Source: Trichobilharzia regenti (lineage: Eukaryota; Platyhelminthes; Trematoda; Strigeidida; Schistosomatidae). Taken from it: DNA of 64,000 nucleotides. The notes beneath the pieces were generated by a model. The model ran no database searches and was not told the DNA's origin. It saw only the letters and a list, made by a program, of their open reading frames with translations. The translations under genes and the position numbers were made by a program. Shown one piece after another: positions 1 to 11,104 of this stretch. Position 1 is the first letter of the stretch; each line of letters begins with the position of its first letter. The stretch is taken from NCBI GenBank assembly GCA_944472135.2, contig OX235262.1, positions 89,130,903 through 89,194,902 on the forward strand, given 5' to 3'.

Positions 1-735
1 ACACCAACAGCAACAACAACAACAGACAACAATCAGCCAGCATAAATGGCAGGAACCTGAAAGAAACAACCTCCTTTACCTACCTGGGATGAGAAGCATC
101 GTTTCAACTACAGGCGACCGGAACTGATGAGTATATCAAAGCGAGGATCGAGAAAGCAGGGCAAGCAAGCTTTTATTACTCTCAAGTCTGCGTGAAGGTC
201 AACAGCACTCAGCATCAAAACGAGTATAAGATCCGGATTTTCAACTAGAATATGAAGTCAGTTAGTGCTACTATATGGATCAGAGACTTTGCCAGCGCGT
301 CATAAAGAGCATCTCAAACAAACTACAGACCTTCATTAACAGCTGTCTTCGCTCAATACTCAAGATCAGATGGCCAACCAGAAAAGATCAGCAACAAGTA
401 TCTCTGGGAGCGAACCAATCCAGCAGGAACCGATTGTGCAACAAATAGGCAGGAAGAAATGGAGATGGATTGACCATACACTGAGGAAACCATCAAGTGA
501 CATCACTAGACAAGCCATTACTCGAGTGGAACCGAAAGGGAAGCGGTGAGTTGGCCTTCAGGACGACGGTGACTTGGAGGAGGTGATGTGAAGAGGAGAT
601 GAAAGCGTGTGGGCAGACTTAGAGCCATGTGAAAACTCTAGCAGAGGACCGAAGGCAATTGAGACGCGCGGCTGAAGCCCTATGTTTCTTTAGGAGTCAA
701 AGGATATAATAATAATAATAATAATAATATATAAT
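1..735 (+). mobile_element. RTE-like LINE, 3' part (decayed)
   Basis: Broken plus-strand frames read as the C-terminal part of an RTE-type non-LTR polyprotein: a YLG..VST.GGTDE-like stretch, KARI.KA.QA, LYGSET-like and NKLQTFIN-like pieces, then IRWP, RKWRWIDHTLRKP and LEWNPKGK. Stop codons and frameshifts interrupt it. The 3' end passes through the phrase 'GCCCTATGTTTCTTTAGGA' into an AAT trinucleotide tail near 709-730. The same 3' end occurs about ten times in the window, which supports a LINE family. Its 5' part lies outside the window. Confidence 0.75.
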
Positions 736-984
736 GTAATATGAATCACCTTCACTACCTAGTGATGTAATTTATTCAATCTTAGCTGTTTTGGCATTAG
801 TAACCTAAATAAAGTACTTTTGGCTTGTTATTTTGAAATATTATTATTATTCTTTTCTAATCATAATTGTTTATGACGTCAAAGTGAACGTTTAAGATAT
901 GCTGTTAAACTTGTTGGGTGAGTCTAAATGACAACTGTATTATTCATTGTTCCTGAAAGTTAAATATTTTATTAATGAGTCTTG

Positions 985-1025
<41 letters not shown>

Positions 1026-1670
1026 TCCATCTATGACATAGTTAACCCGGAATCTATTTTTCTACAAATTTCTTTCTAGTAGTGACATACAAAGTACAGT
1101 CGTAGAATGCAAATGAGAATGACTCATTATCTTTTTTTTCTCCTACAATAGTTAATATTACTTCCAAATACTGGACACATAAGTCTGAAATAACTATGAC
1201 GTCTAGTTTGGTGATTAGTACTATTATGATTATAGGCACAGTGAATAGACTGCTGTTGCCAAATTTTATTATTACTATTATTATTATTCGACTTATTGCT
1301 ACCGTAAACTTTTGTTACCTTAACTGTTTTTTCCTCCCTGTGTTTTTATTATTCAGCTGAAATAATTTCGTGATTCTGTGCGTATTCAAAACTGTGATTA
1401 TATATTGAATGTTACTGAAAATGATTGTTTACTTACAAGTTAAAAAAAAAGGATTATAATATCGTAGAGACTGAAACACTTTAAGATACCATAAATCAAG
1501 CATTAATGCCAACCTTATATTCTATGCTATTTGTATTTGCATAGAGATTGTATAAAATTGTGGCATAGGCAGGAAACCTATCCTTTTTCTTCGTTAGTTA
1601 GTGCATGACGAATATATTGAGATAAATATTACCTTGAAATAAAAAGTAATTAAATATTCTATATAGTTGG
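736..1670. other. AT-rich DNA with an ATT microsatellite, no gene seen
   Basis: No coding or RNA gene is recognisable. A long ATT/TTA microsatellite lies at about 986-1025 and a shorter one near 1267-1287. Confidence 0.6.
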
Positions 1671-1930
1671 TTGGTAAGGATCAGTTTTGTTTTTACGAGT
1701 TGATCATTGATTGATATTAGTTAGAGAACCAATAGAAAACCAAGAAGTACTGGACAGCTGTTACATTCTAGTTTAAGAATAGTCATCAGTAGACACCCAC
1801 CACCAGGCTTCGGACCCAGGGCCTTCCAGTTACAAGGCAAGCTCGTATACCATTCATCCGCTGGGACCTCATTCAATGTCCCGTGCATAAGTTCACCAAT
1901 TTCGTGATTGTAGCGCCACCAACACCGTGA
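1671..1930 (-). mobile_element. Hammerhead-type tRNA-headed retroposon, left copy
   Basis: On the minus strand this reads tRNA-like B box (GGGTCCGAAGCCTGG-like), then a hammerhead-like segment, then the family tail (GGTTCTCTAACTAAT-like). The stem III palindrome ACAGCTGT and the putative cleavage-site context GTC/CAGTAC are intact at about 1751-1765. Box 1 and box 2 are damaged. It lies head-to-head with the copy at 1940-2335. Confidence 0.65.
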
Positions 1931-1939
1931 TTAACTCGT

Positions 1940-2335
1940 CAAAATAAATCTAATCCTTACAAACTAATTCTTGAAAATTAATCTGATGCTCGTTAGTGAC
2001 TGGATATAGGAAGAAATTATCTAGAGTTCTAGTGAGAAGTCGTGACCAGTGGGGTTCATCCAGTCGGCGGTGAGGATGGATTTCCAGCCAATGACATTAG
2101 TTGGTTAGTAGGAGTTAGAACTCATGCAAGGGGCATTGAATGGGGTCCCAGTGACTGAATGGTATACGAGCTTGCCTTGTAACTGGAAGGTCCTGGGTCC
2201 GAACCCTGGTGGTGAGTGCGTACTGTTGATGAGTCCCATTAACTGGGACGAAACAGCTGTCCAGTGCTCCCTGCTGGTTTTCTAGTGGTTCTCTAACTGG
2301 TATCAATCCGTGAACAACTGGTAAAAATTAAATAT
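1940..2335 (+). mobile_element. Hammerhead-type tRNA-headed retroposon, full-length copy
   Basis: This copy shows the family in order: a short tail-like leader (1940-1982) identical in kind to the end of other copies, the head 'TGATGCTCGTTAGTGACTGG', a spacer, a tRNA-like A-box region (CAGTGACTGAATGGTATACG) and B box (GGGTCCGAACCC, about 2196-2207), the hammerhead-like segment 2217-2271, and a tail with GGTTCTCTAAC. The tail before the head suggests that the unit was once in tandem or copied from a circular or multimeric template. No protein is encoded. Confidence 0.7.
2217..2271 (+). ncRNA. Hammerhead ribozyme motif, best copy; C3 changed
   Basis: A type I hammerhead can be drawn by eye. 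Stem I is GTACTG (2220-2225) with CAGTGC (2262-2267), including one G-U pair. Box 1 is TTGATGA (2226-2232), against the required CUGANGA. Stem II is GTCCC (2233-2237) with GGGAC (2245-2249) and a 7-nt loop. Box 2 is GAAA (2250-2253). Stem III is the loopless palindrome ACAGCTGT (2253-2260), and cleavage would follow C2261. Only the essential C3 deviates (to T). Loopless stem III in known schistosome and newt hammerheads is thought to favour dimers. Activity is doubtful because of C3. Confidence 0.7.
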
Positions 2336-3687
2336 TTAAAAACACCGTACGATGGTTCTCGTAGTGACTCAACAAACAGCATGAATTACATAAGTAATAT
2401 ATTTCTCGTTAATATAGCTGAAAAAGACTTATAACAGAATCTATATTCACTCACTGTGTTTAAACTATTGAAATATAATTATACTTTATTTGATCTATTC
2501 CACAATGCTCAAACTTTTTACCGATATTAAGGATTATGTAGTATTTATGTCTTAAAGAAGAAGTGAAATCTTGGAAAACTCCTTGGGGAAAATAGAAAGT
2601 AATATGCAATCTACTTGATATCAATAGTGATATCAAGGTTTTATTCATAAAAAGGTCTACAACATATATCGGTAACTAGTAGTCACATAAAATATCAATT
2701 TTCACTGGTTAGATAATGACAATTTGAAACATATACAATTATTTTTCTGAATAGTACTAGCTTTATTCTGAACAGTGTTTATGTAATGTACAGAATTTTG
2801 ACAGAAGTTTCTTGCATGATATATTCTCTTCATCTAAGATCTTCAAATAAAGGATTGATCGACAGTAGATCGTGTGATACAGTTCTGTCTGATGTGAAGC
2901 GCAAACCAATCCATTATGCTGTCTCTTCTTTTTCTCCTACTACATGCCAATTACAAAAAGTTCAGGAGGACATTTTGTGAACCAACGATTCACTCAGTAT
3001 CGGTTATCTCATGTACTGGGATAAGCTGCTACACAGGATAATGCATTTTCACATGTTTATTAGAAACTTGCAAACCAGCAGGTTATAAATCCTTTAAATA
3101 CCCGCCAAAGTAAACAAAAGTATGAGAGGTCATATTTTCGTAGATTTAGACAAACTGAATAAAAGAAACTATATGCAATATATTAACGGATATTTTCGGT
3201 AACCCAAGTTTTAAGCAGTCTGCTACGTGATTCCGCTAATACATTTCGATGAAGTAATAGATCCAATTTACAGTATAAAGGTTATCATCTTATTCCACGA
3301 GTTATTAAAAATAAAAGCAGCATATTTCAATGTTGCATGACTTTATCTGTAACATTTTCTTTACTGTTGTACCAGCCATTGTAATTTCAGGTGGTCTGAA
3401 GGTGATGAGAACCTATGAAGTGAGATGACGTCGTTACGTACTGAGAATTTGGTTTTCTCGCTTTGTCTACATTATTTTCCTTTTTAGCAGACATTTTCAT
3501 CACTAGCAGTAACTAATTACCTCACTATCCAGAAATTCGGTAGATATTATTACACCAAAATTAACTCGTTGTTTAGGAAAAATGTAATATGTAATATCTG
3601 ACGGAACTTCAGCGGAATGTGATTGGTATGTATACATATGATATATATATATATATATGTAACGAAAAAATCGACATGTTTTAGTCT
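2336..3687. other. No gene seen; small AT microsatellite
   Basis: Only short random reading frames occur here. An AT dinucleotide run lies at about 3639-3659. Confidence 0.5.
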
Positions 3688-5160
3688 GAACGCTGAAAGT
3701 CAATCTCCCACCACAAATGTATAGCTAACTAAGGCTTCCTGAAGTTATTCACAGTCACGAATCGCCTCAATGACAGCTAAAAATACACTTACATGCATAA
3801 AATCTGTGACAATACTCAACAATAATAACACATCAAATAGTCACAATTACTCTTAAAAATACTATTAGGCAGATGTATAGACCATATTCTTTCTCCTGTT
3901 CAAAACAAGTAGAGAAGAACACAATCACTTAACCAAAACTCAATCGAATGAATTACCTCAGAATCCAGAGGAATATTCCTAACAAGTTATGATTAAAACC
4001 ACCAATGATATTCCTAATTGTGGTGGACTGGATTATGTGTCAGACAGTGGGAAACGAGAAGACAGGGATATCCTGGACCGACATGAAGTGTGGATGATTT
4101 ATGTTTGATATCACACAAAATCGAAGACTTTAAAGCAAAAACCGACAAACAAAGACATGATTCCAAATGAACACAGACAAGACGGAGGTTATGAAAATAA
4201 CCAACCAACAACAACAACAATAGCAACATCCAGCGCCAATCACCATCAACAGGAGGGATTTGAAAGAGATTAGTTACTTCATTCACTTACTATCTAGGGA
4301 GATTGTCTTAACTAAAGGCAGTCGGAAAGGACCAGGATGTCAAATCGAGCGAGAATCGGGAAGGCGAGAAACACACTTATCAACCTGAAACCAATCTGGA
4401 AATCTTCGTCACTCAGCCAGCATCAACAACAAAATTCGTCGGATTTTCAATACTAACGACGTCAAGTCAGTCAGTTATTCCATATAGATCAGAAACTTGG
4501 CGGGCGGGTCACAAAGAATAGTTCTAACAGCCTGTTGCAGACCATTATCAACAACTGTCTTCGATGGATCTATACTGAAGATCAGATGGCCGGGCCGGAA
4601 AGAATCACCAACAAGAAACTATGGCTGGGAACAAACAAAACAAGAACCAATTGCCAACCAACAAATATGCAGCAGAAAGTGGATATCGATGGTTGGACAC
4701 TGGCTGAGGAGGCCACTGGGGACATCGCGCGTCAGGCCATTGCTCGTGTGGAACCCGAAAGGGAAGTGGCGAGTGGGACGTCAGTGCAAGGGTGACGTGG
4801 AGGAGATGGTGTGAAAAGGAGTTGAGAGAGTATGGACTAACATGGATGCAGGTGAAAAGTACAGCAGAAGGAAGACAGAAGCAAGTGGAGTCGTGCAGTT
4901 GAAGCCCTATGTTCCACTAGGAACCCAAGGAACGATAATAATATGATTAAACCTCTGTCAGCGAGATTGACCCATCAAACACTTCCACTCAAAAAAAATC
5001 CCATTCGTATAACAACACATTGTCAACACCATCACACAACCACAAAGAGAAGCATTAGTACTGCAGAATAAACAGGAATAAAGACAAATAGTGAGGTTCG
5101 GGTCAACATATGATATGCAAACGTCAGAGCAATGATATGCAGTTTAGAAGAAAAGAGGCA
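3688..5160. repeat. Dispersed repeat A, copy 1, split by a LINE insertion
   Basis: The parts 3688-3997 and 4942-5160 match the continuous stretch 20,106-20,630 closely (for example AACAAGTA.AGAAGAACACAAT and ATTGACCCATCAAACA). The 944 bases between them are an RTE insertion. It is non-coding in what I can read, and I do not recognise the family. Confidence 0.75.
3998..4941 (+). mobile_element. RTE-like LINE 3' fragment with 10-bp target duplication
   Basis: The insert is flanked by TATGATTAAA at 3988-3997 and 4942-4951, and the related repeat at 20.1 kb lacks it, so its ends are defined. It is a 5'-truncated LINE: broken frames give NTDKTEVMK-like, SETW, IRWPGRKES/DQMAGPERITNKK, and the GHWLRRP...RQAIARVEP C-terminal signature. 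It ends with GCCCTATGTTCCACTAGGAA and AATAAT. Frameshifts make it inactive. Confidence 0.8.
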
Positions 5161-5569
5161 TGATAATTACAAAGTTAGTTGAAACGTCAAATTAGTATCG
5201 ATATTGTAATTAGATTGCTGAGAAAGGATTTTCCAAACAATTATTCCTTTAGAATATATATATATATATATATACATTCACCTTTGATGTTTACAGTTAA
5301 AACGAGTAGAAATGAACATTAAAACTACTAATAAAACAGATAAATTCTCTGTTATAAATGCACATTGTGTTAATCAGGAAGCTAGATACTATTGCAAATG
5401 AATTTAACCATGCCAACAAACATCAACAAATGATTTTCCTTTTGAAGTAAAATTAAACGATGAATATATTTTGACTACATTCATGACGTGTTTTTCTTTA
5501 TTTCTTATTCCTAAATCACTCAAATTATCAAGTCCTTCATTCATCAGTTCAATACATTTGATCTTTCCA

Positions 5570-6065
5570 AGAAAAGCCCCCCCCCATAAATAACCCAGTA
5601 CGGCTGACTGTGGGTAAACTTTGGTCTGTCTCGCGAAATACTGGCACGTGGCCACATGTTTATAACCTCTGTCATGTAAGTACTGTCCCTCCCTCACGCG
5701 ATGGGAGGGCGTTTATCACAAAAGTGGAAGGGCGCTTACAACCCGTCTAGGCATCCAGGTAGGAGCTCGGTAACCTTGATGCCAAACCTATGGTGTATAT
5801 GAACTCCAGAATCCGAAAGGATAGAGTGACATGTGAACCTATTTTGGTCAGGACGATCCATAGTAAGTCACCTCCTGACTCTGTCTGACTTTCTGGTGGA
5901 GCAAACTTCACACGTAAGCTCTGGGGTGACCCTTTAAGAAAACCATCTGCTTCGGCCTAGATGTCCTGATAGTATCACAACCCACTCACAAACTATGGTT
6001 TTTGTCTGGTGCATCTGTTCGTGCCTATAATGTACCAAATTCGTGTTTTATTGATAAATGACCCA
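5570..6065 (+). repeat. Dispersed repeat B, copy 1
   Basis: It matches 25,610-26,110 in the same orientation over about 450-500 bases, for example CGAAATACTGGCACGTGGCCA against CAAAATACTGACATGTGACCA and the shared end around AATGTACC(A/G)AATT. It may be LINE 5' or untranslated sequence. No coding frame is conserved between the copies. The strand given is arbitrary. Confidence 0.65.
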
Positions 6066-6234
6066 AGGAAACCAAAAAAGAAACTTATTAATTTAATGAT
6101 ATTCCTGACAAAACAATAGTATGTTCACCTGCACTCCATTTGACTATGTATAATATAAAAATAATTGAAATCATTCCAGTGGAATTTGTGTAGTATATTG
6201 ACGGTAAGTTTATTGTTCATAATATTATCATTAT

Positions 6235-6745
6235 TCCCTTGGGTTCCGAAAGGAATATCATAAGGCTTCAACAGCATGTCTCCACTTTCTTCTATTTTCT
6301 GCTGTCCTCCTCAGCTGGTCCCACGACTGCCTATAATCTCTCATCTCCTCCTTGCAACACGACTTCCTCCATGTCACCCTCGCACTGATGACTCACTCAT
6401 CGCTACCCATTCGGGTTCCACTCGAGCAATGACCTGTATTGAGTGTGATGTTATTCGATTGCCTCTTCAACGTATGCCATATCCATCTCCATTTCTAGCT
6501 GCATATTTATTGAGCAACTGGCTCTCCTTTGGTTTGTTGCTAGACTTTCCTGTTGCTGATTCTCACTAGTCATTTGATCTTCAATATGGAGCGAGTGTAG
6601 GCAATTGTTGATAAAATTCTGTAACCTGTTGGAAATGCTTTCGTGATACACTGGCCAAATTTTTGACCCATATACAAGGAGTGATTTTAAATTGTTTACT
6701 GAAAATTTGAATCTTATTCTTTATGCTGAGTGCTATTGTTGTTCA
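6235..6745 (-). mobile_element. RTE-like LINE 3' fragment
   Basis: The minus strand carries the family 3' part: SNRLQNFINNCLHSLHIEDQMT.SENQQQE-like coding, EMEMDMAYVEEAIE in place of the usual W+WIGHTLR box, then a 3' end near 6235 reading GCCTTATGATATTCC. Frameshifts and substitutions show that it is dead. Confidence 0.7.
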
Positions 6746-6769
6746 TAGCAATATTAAGTAAAAACATTT

Positions 6770-7293
6770 TTGTATAAAGCAAGAACAACAGTTTGTGCAG
6801 TTTTATCCGTTGGCTTCTCATCAGCTGCTTACAGGCCAGTCATTATTAAGTATGTCTACAGAAACAATTTTAAAATACTTGCACAGAGTATATATATATA
6901 TATATATTTACATGTATCTGTGGGAGCAGTTACATTGGAAGAACAAAAAGAAGGGCATATCTACGATTTTCTGAACATGTACCAAAAAGCCTATGTCTAA
7001 AATGAACAAATGCTTTAATTAATGCCATTGCCAGGCATCTCCTTGACACGGATCATGAGGTGAATGTCGCAAGATCGTTCAAAATTATTAATAGGCAAAA
7101 GAGTTCAATGCTCCTCAAGTTTTCCGAAGCCATTTCCATCAAGCGCCTGAAACCTGATTAATGAGTTCAGAAAGAAGAAGTTATTAGTCTTTCTTTGCCC
7201 TAGTAACTGGATATTTTAGCCTCTTCTTCATCTGATTACGTAATGTTGAAAGTTTCCATTGTGTATGATCATTATTGTTCGGAAGTGTTTAAT

Positions 7294-7337
<44 letters not shown>

Positions 7338-7520
7338 CTGTATGCGTATATTGATTGATTGATTTTTGTTTAAAAATGAACTCTGTGCAAGTATTTTAAA
7401 ATTGCCTCTGTAGATATACTTAATAATGACTATGGCCTGTAAGCAGCTGATGAGAAGCCAACGAAATAAATGATGGTACCATTTTATTCTGTAAAAACTG
7501 CTGTTCTTGTTTTATTCAAA
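6770..7520 (+). mobile_element. Penelope-like element remnant with inverted flanking repeats
   Basis: The core 6905-7200 reads, with stops, as the GIY-YIG endonuclease end of a Penelope-like element: CICGSSYIGRTKRRAYLRFS, EHVPKS, ARHLLDTDHEVN, SFKIINRQ, KFSEAISIKRLKPD, VQKEE. It is flanked by inverted copies of one sequence, at about 6770-6896 and (reversed) 7375-7518. PLEs are known for such terminal repeats and for carrying small hammerhead motifs in them. A long AT run (about 7297-7333) lies between the endonuclease and the right repeat. Confidence 0.75.
7430..7500 (+). ncRNA. PLE-type minimal hammerhead motif (right flanking repeat)
   Basis: CTGATGA (7447-7453), a 9-nt segment, and GAAA (7463-7466) match hammerhead boxes 1 and 2 exactly. 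A near-palindrome around ATGGTACCAT follows and could be stem III. Stem II (GAAGCCAAC) is almost unpaired, as reported for weak PLE hammerheads. The inverted partner at 6805-6830 keeps box 1 but has lost box 2. Confidence 0.5.
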
Positions 7521-8535
7521 TTCGTTAAGGGGAATAAATGTATAAAATATTTTTCATAGTCTTTTTCAACGAAACGTGAATATAACTGGGTTAACTCCTT
7601 GCATAAGAGTTTGAAAGAAAAAAGGGTGGGCTACTACAAGATAGTATATGTGGGAAAAGTTACCTAGACTAGCAAAAAGTTAACTTAAGAGATATTTGTT
7701 AAACAAAATATAAACATGACTTTACGAGATACCTACCTGATTACATAATAATAACATATCTAATTCACAATCATTTGTTTGTCTTAAAATGCGGGTATAA
7801 TGACAACTATATCTTATTTATCATGCTATAATAAGCCAGATAAATAAATATTAGCACAACTAGGAAACAAAATTTTTATACAATTTTAAAATTTAAACAA
7901 AAATTTTTGGGACCCTTTAATCGTGACATTAAACAGACTTTAAAGAGAGATAAAATCAAACAGTTTTTCACTGAAAGGATTTCTGCAGAATCATATACAC
8001 TTACTTGCTTATAACTGATCTATTCTTAGAAAATTATTCAACATGTCAGCCACTGGTATGTTGAGACGGATTTTATGAAGTACTGGTAGAAGGTTACAAA
8101 CTGTGGGATTAATTTTATGGAGAATGAAGGCGTATGCGAAATTGTGGTTGCTTCATATGACGAACTGGAAGGGGCTGAGTGTGTGTTAGGAATAAAAAAT
8201 ATCTCAATTTTTTATATGAATAGAGATGTGATTATCACTGAATCTCGGGCTACTGTGCATCTGTAATATGTCTGACTGACTGCCCTAAAAATCAAGCGAA
8301 ACATTTACATAATGATTTGTGATTTCGACCTTTTTTTATTTCAAATCATCATGAGAACAGGAGGAATGGTTTCTCTACTTCAGATTAAAAGATTTTGCAA
8401 ATTCACGTGCACTTTCTAAAGTAGTGTTCAGTAATTTTCATCATGCGTCCTTGTGCATGTTATATATATATATATATATATAAAGGTAGCAAGTATTTTT
8501 TTAGCTAGGTGACTGTACTTTCGTTATATTATTAT
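7521..8535. other. No gene seen; AT microsatellite
   Basis: AT-rich sequence with no recognisable feature except an AT run at about 8459-8482. Confidence 0.5.
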
Positions 8536-8539
8536 TTTA

Positions 8540-8735
8540 TTTTATTCCTTAACGTTTCTAGTGAGACATAGGGCTTCAAGCTGGAGACATGAATTTCTGG
8601 TAGCAGTGGTGTTTATTTTTACTAGATGATATTGCTAGTGTCATGCCTAACCTTCCTTTTCTACCACTTTACTTACCAGCTTAGCGAGGTAAATGAGTGC
8701 ATCTGGTGAGGGTCGAAACCCAAACTTTTGTCATA
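8540..8735 (-). mobile_element. tRNA-headed SINE, tail type ii, 5'-eroded
   Basis: The minus strand shows the SINE tail shared with 18,052-18,272 and 56,160-56,385: TTTACCTCGCTAAGC, GGTAGAAAAGGAAGGTTAGG, and CTTGAAGCCCTATGTCTCAC. The tRNA-like head is mostly destroyed, with only a GTTTCGACCCTC-like B box left. Confidence 0.7.
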
Positions 8736-9240
8736 AGGAAACAGCCATTTTTTGAGATAATTGGCTTCTTCTCAGAGTAACAACTTTTAATTTATTTAAA
8801 CAATAAAAATATAATTATATCAACTGAATTTACTTATAGAACACTAGAGATTACTTCTTAACAGGACACATTTAGTCTGCATACTAATTACATGTCAAGC
8901 AACACAATGTGCATGCAATATAATTCTTTTGACAAGGCAATCATAGCGAGCATGAGTATTAGTTTTCTGAAGAGCAGTATAGATAAGAAAAGAAATATTT
9001 TAAACCTTATTAGGAATGTTGACTATAACGCTGAATACAGTTGATGAAATCAAGTCTTGATAACCAAGAGAAAGACAAAAACGTATCATCAAGTTATTTG
9101 AGTTGTCACAGGATGATGCAAGACATTTTCTTCAGTGCATCAATTCAATTTCAAAAACACAGTATAAATATATGTCTCAAACCAGAAAACAGTACTATAA
9201 CAGGCAATACTTATTCAATTAATAGGGTTCTCTGAGCTAA

Positions 9241-9960
9241 TTGGTTTAGTTGCGGAGCTTTCGTAGTCCGTCTGGACAACATCCCCTTCCAGCGCAATAT
9301 TTAGCATAAAGTGAAATGATTTAAATTCCTTCATGAGTGATTTAATTGCGTCTCCCGGTAACATCTTTACATATGTATTGACCATTTTCTATTGACTTGG
9401 ATTTCGAACTTTTTGGTCACCTGATTTACTTTTTATTAGTTGGTATATTTCGTCTATATTAACGTGTTTGTTAATTGCATTTTCGTTGGGTACCAGGCTT
9501 CTAGAAATTACCTGGCACTTTTGGTGTTTCCTCTGTCTAAGATTTTGACATTATCCCAATCAAATTGATGTCCATAATTGTCTATATGCATTGATACTAA
9601 AGAATATATATCGTGTCTTTTCACGGCTGATTTGTTTTCTGGGATTCTAATTCGATAGGGACGCCCACTTTGGTCGATGTAATGCTTGTTACAGTTCATA
9701 CAATTTATTTTGTAAATGGTATTAATTTTTTCTCCTTTTTCTGTTGGATCTTTCGGTTTGTATAATATTGAATTAAGCGATTTTACTGGCTTGTGTGCTA
9801 CATCTATACCAAAACGGTTTCAGTATTCTAGCTGTTATTTCAGAGATATTTCTCATGTATGGTAGGATGAATTCCAGTGATTCTGACATATAAGTTTAGT
9901 TTGGAGGATTTATTTGTCGTATAAGTGATCTTCTTCGACCTTCAAACAAAGATTTTTAAA
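9241..9960 (-). mobile_element. Penelope-like element, GIY-YIG endonuclease end
   Basis: Minus-strand frames read as the PLE C-terminus: SESLEFILPYMRNISEITAR, a SLNSILYKPKDPTEK-like linker after frameshifts, then an open stretch from about 9,700 to 9,510 with CMNCNKHYIDQSGRP (variant GIY-YIG core), KSAVKRHDIYSLVSMH, GHQFDWDNVKILDRG. After a frameshift it continues with NENAINKHVNIDEIYQL. It carries its own hammerhead-like segment at 9250-9297. It belongs to a different PLE lineage from the 6.8 kb and 15 kb copies. Confidence 0.8.
9250..9297 (-). ncRNA. PLE minimal hammerhead-like motif, box 1 degenerate
   Basis: On the minus strand, TTGCG (9293-9297) pairs with CGCAA (9250-9254) as stem I. 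GTTGTCC and GGACTAC close an AGAC loop as stem II. GAAA follows, then the 4-nt palindrome AGCT as a minimal stem III and C at the cleavage site. Box 1 is degenerate (CTGGAAG-like). This agrees with the published description of tiny, probably dimeric PLE hammerheads. Confidence 0.5.
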
Positions 9961-10750
9961 GTTCCAATGAAAAGAAACCACTTTTGAGTTACTACCTCAG
10001 TTATACCATACACCGTTATCACTCAATAATATACTGCTCTACGTTTCAACAAATGTGTGTATGATTATATATTTTTGTAGGCGACTTCATTGATGAAGAA
10101 AATTCCACCAACCGAATCATCTCTTGCTTTTTAAGCTGGAATAAACAAACAATTATCCCTCTGCTTTTAATTGCCCTAGAAACATGTTAAATAATCTCAA
10201 ATTCTATCTAAAGTTAAAACAAAATTTGTCAAACAGAAAGTACTTTTAAATAATGTCATATGAGTTTTACACTAGTGTAATGTCATGTGAACAGTTTATT
10301 ATATATGTCAAGTAATGACAAGTGAACGCTCAAGTACGAATATATTCGTTACACTGGCTTCTCTATCGGTTAACTGTAATTTTAATGATAAAACTGTTGG
10401 GCCAGAAAAGAGAAGCAAACTTCACACCTAATACATTGATTGTAAACGTTTCCAAACTTTTGCCTCTAATTCAACTAAATTCTTAACCTAGACCGATTGT
10501 GTAGCACATCTATCACTTCGTAAAAGTTCAGATAACTCAATGAAAGATGTAATACATATAAGGCTAACCCTCACACTCCACATTTCTGCTAAATACGAAT
10601 AATTCGACTAGATGCACTTCTAATCATCATTTAATTCGGAATGACGGATCAATATGACCATCTATTGTATAGTTTGCTGTCATCTAGTTAACAGAATGAA
10701 TCTACTTGAGTGACGTCCAAACTATAATTATGCTTTTTAGTAGAATACAA
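9961..10750. other. No gene seen
   Basis: AT-rich sequence without recognisable coding similarity or repeats shared within the window. Confidence 0.5.
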
Positions 10751-10754
10751 AATT

Positions 10755-11085
10755 TTCAAGAGCTACTTTATATGGATTTGATTGGTTACAAGTTTGATAA
10801 CGGTTAGAGAACTGTTGAAAACGAGAGAGAGTCACTAGACGGTTGTTTTTTCCTAGTCTACCACTCTTCCTTAGTACATACCTACGACTCAACCAGCGAT
10901 TGACATTAACTGGCTATGGTTCTAAAGTCACAAACTGAGAGAAGTCAGAATTCACGGGTCATTGAATTCCAACTGAAGATTCCCAAACCAAGAGGAAACA
11001 GCTGTCCAATACTCCTGGCTTTAAGTAGTTCTTTAACTGACAGCAGTCCATGATCAAACTAGAATAAACAATTGTCAAGTGTTAC
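10755..11085. mobile_element. Hammerhead-type retroposon, head-to-head degenerate pair
   Basis: A minus-strand piece (tail, then a ruined hammerhead segment with only scattered matches) is followed near 10,960 by a plus-strand piece. That piece has GAAGATTCCCAAACCAAGAGG, AAACAGCTGTCCAATACTCC and the GTTCTTTAACTGACA tail. The tRNA-like heads are mostly lost. Confidence 0.55.
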
Positions 11086-11104
11086 GGAAAAAAATCTCTT
11101 TGAT

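Noticed and set aside
121..160. CTGATGAG followed by other hammerhead-like words
   Set aside because: It is coding sequence of the RTE LINE (GGTDE.IKARI); no stem II or GAAA at the right spacing.
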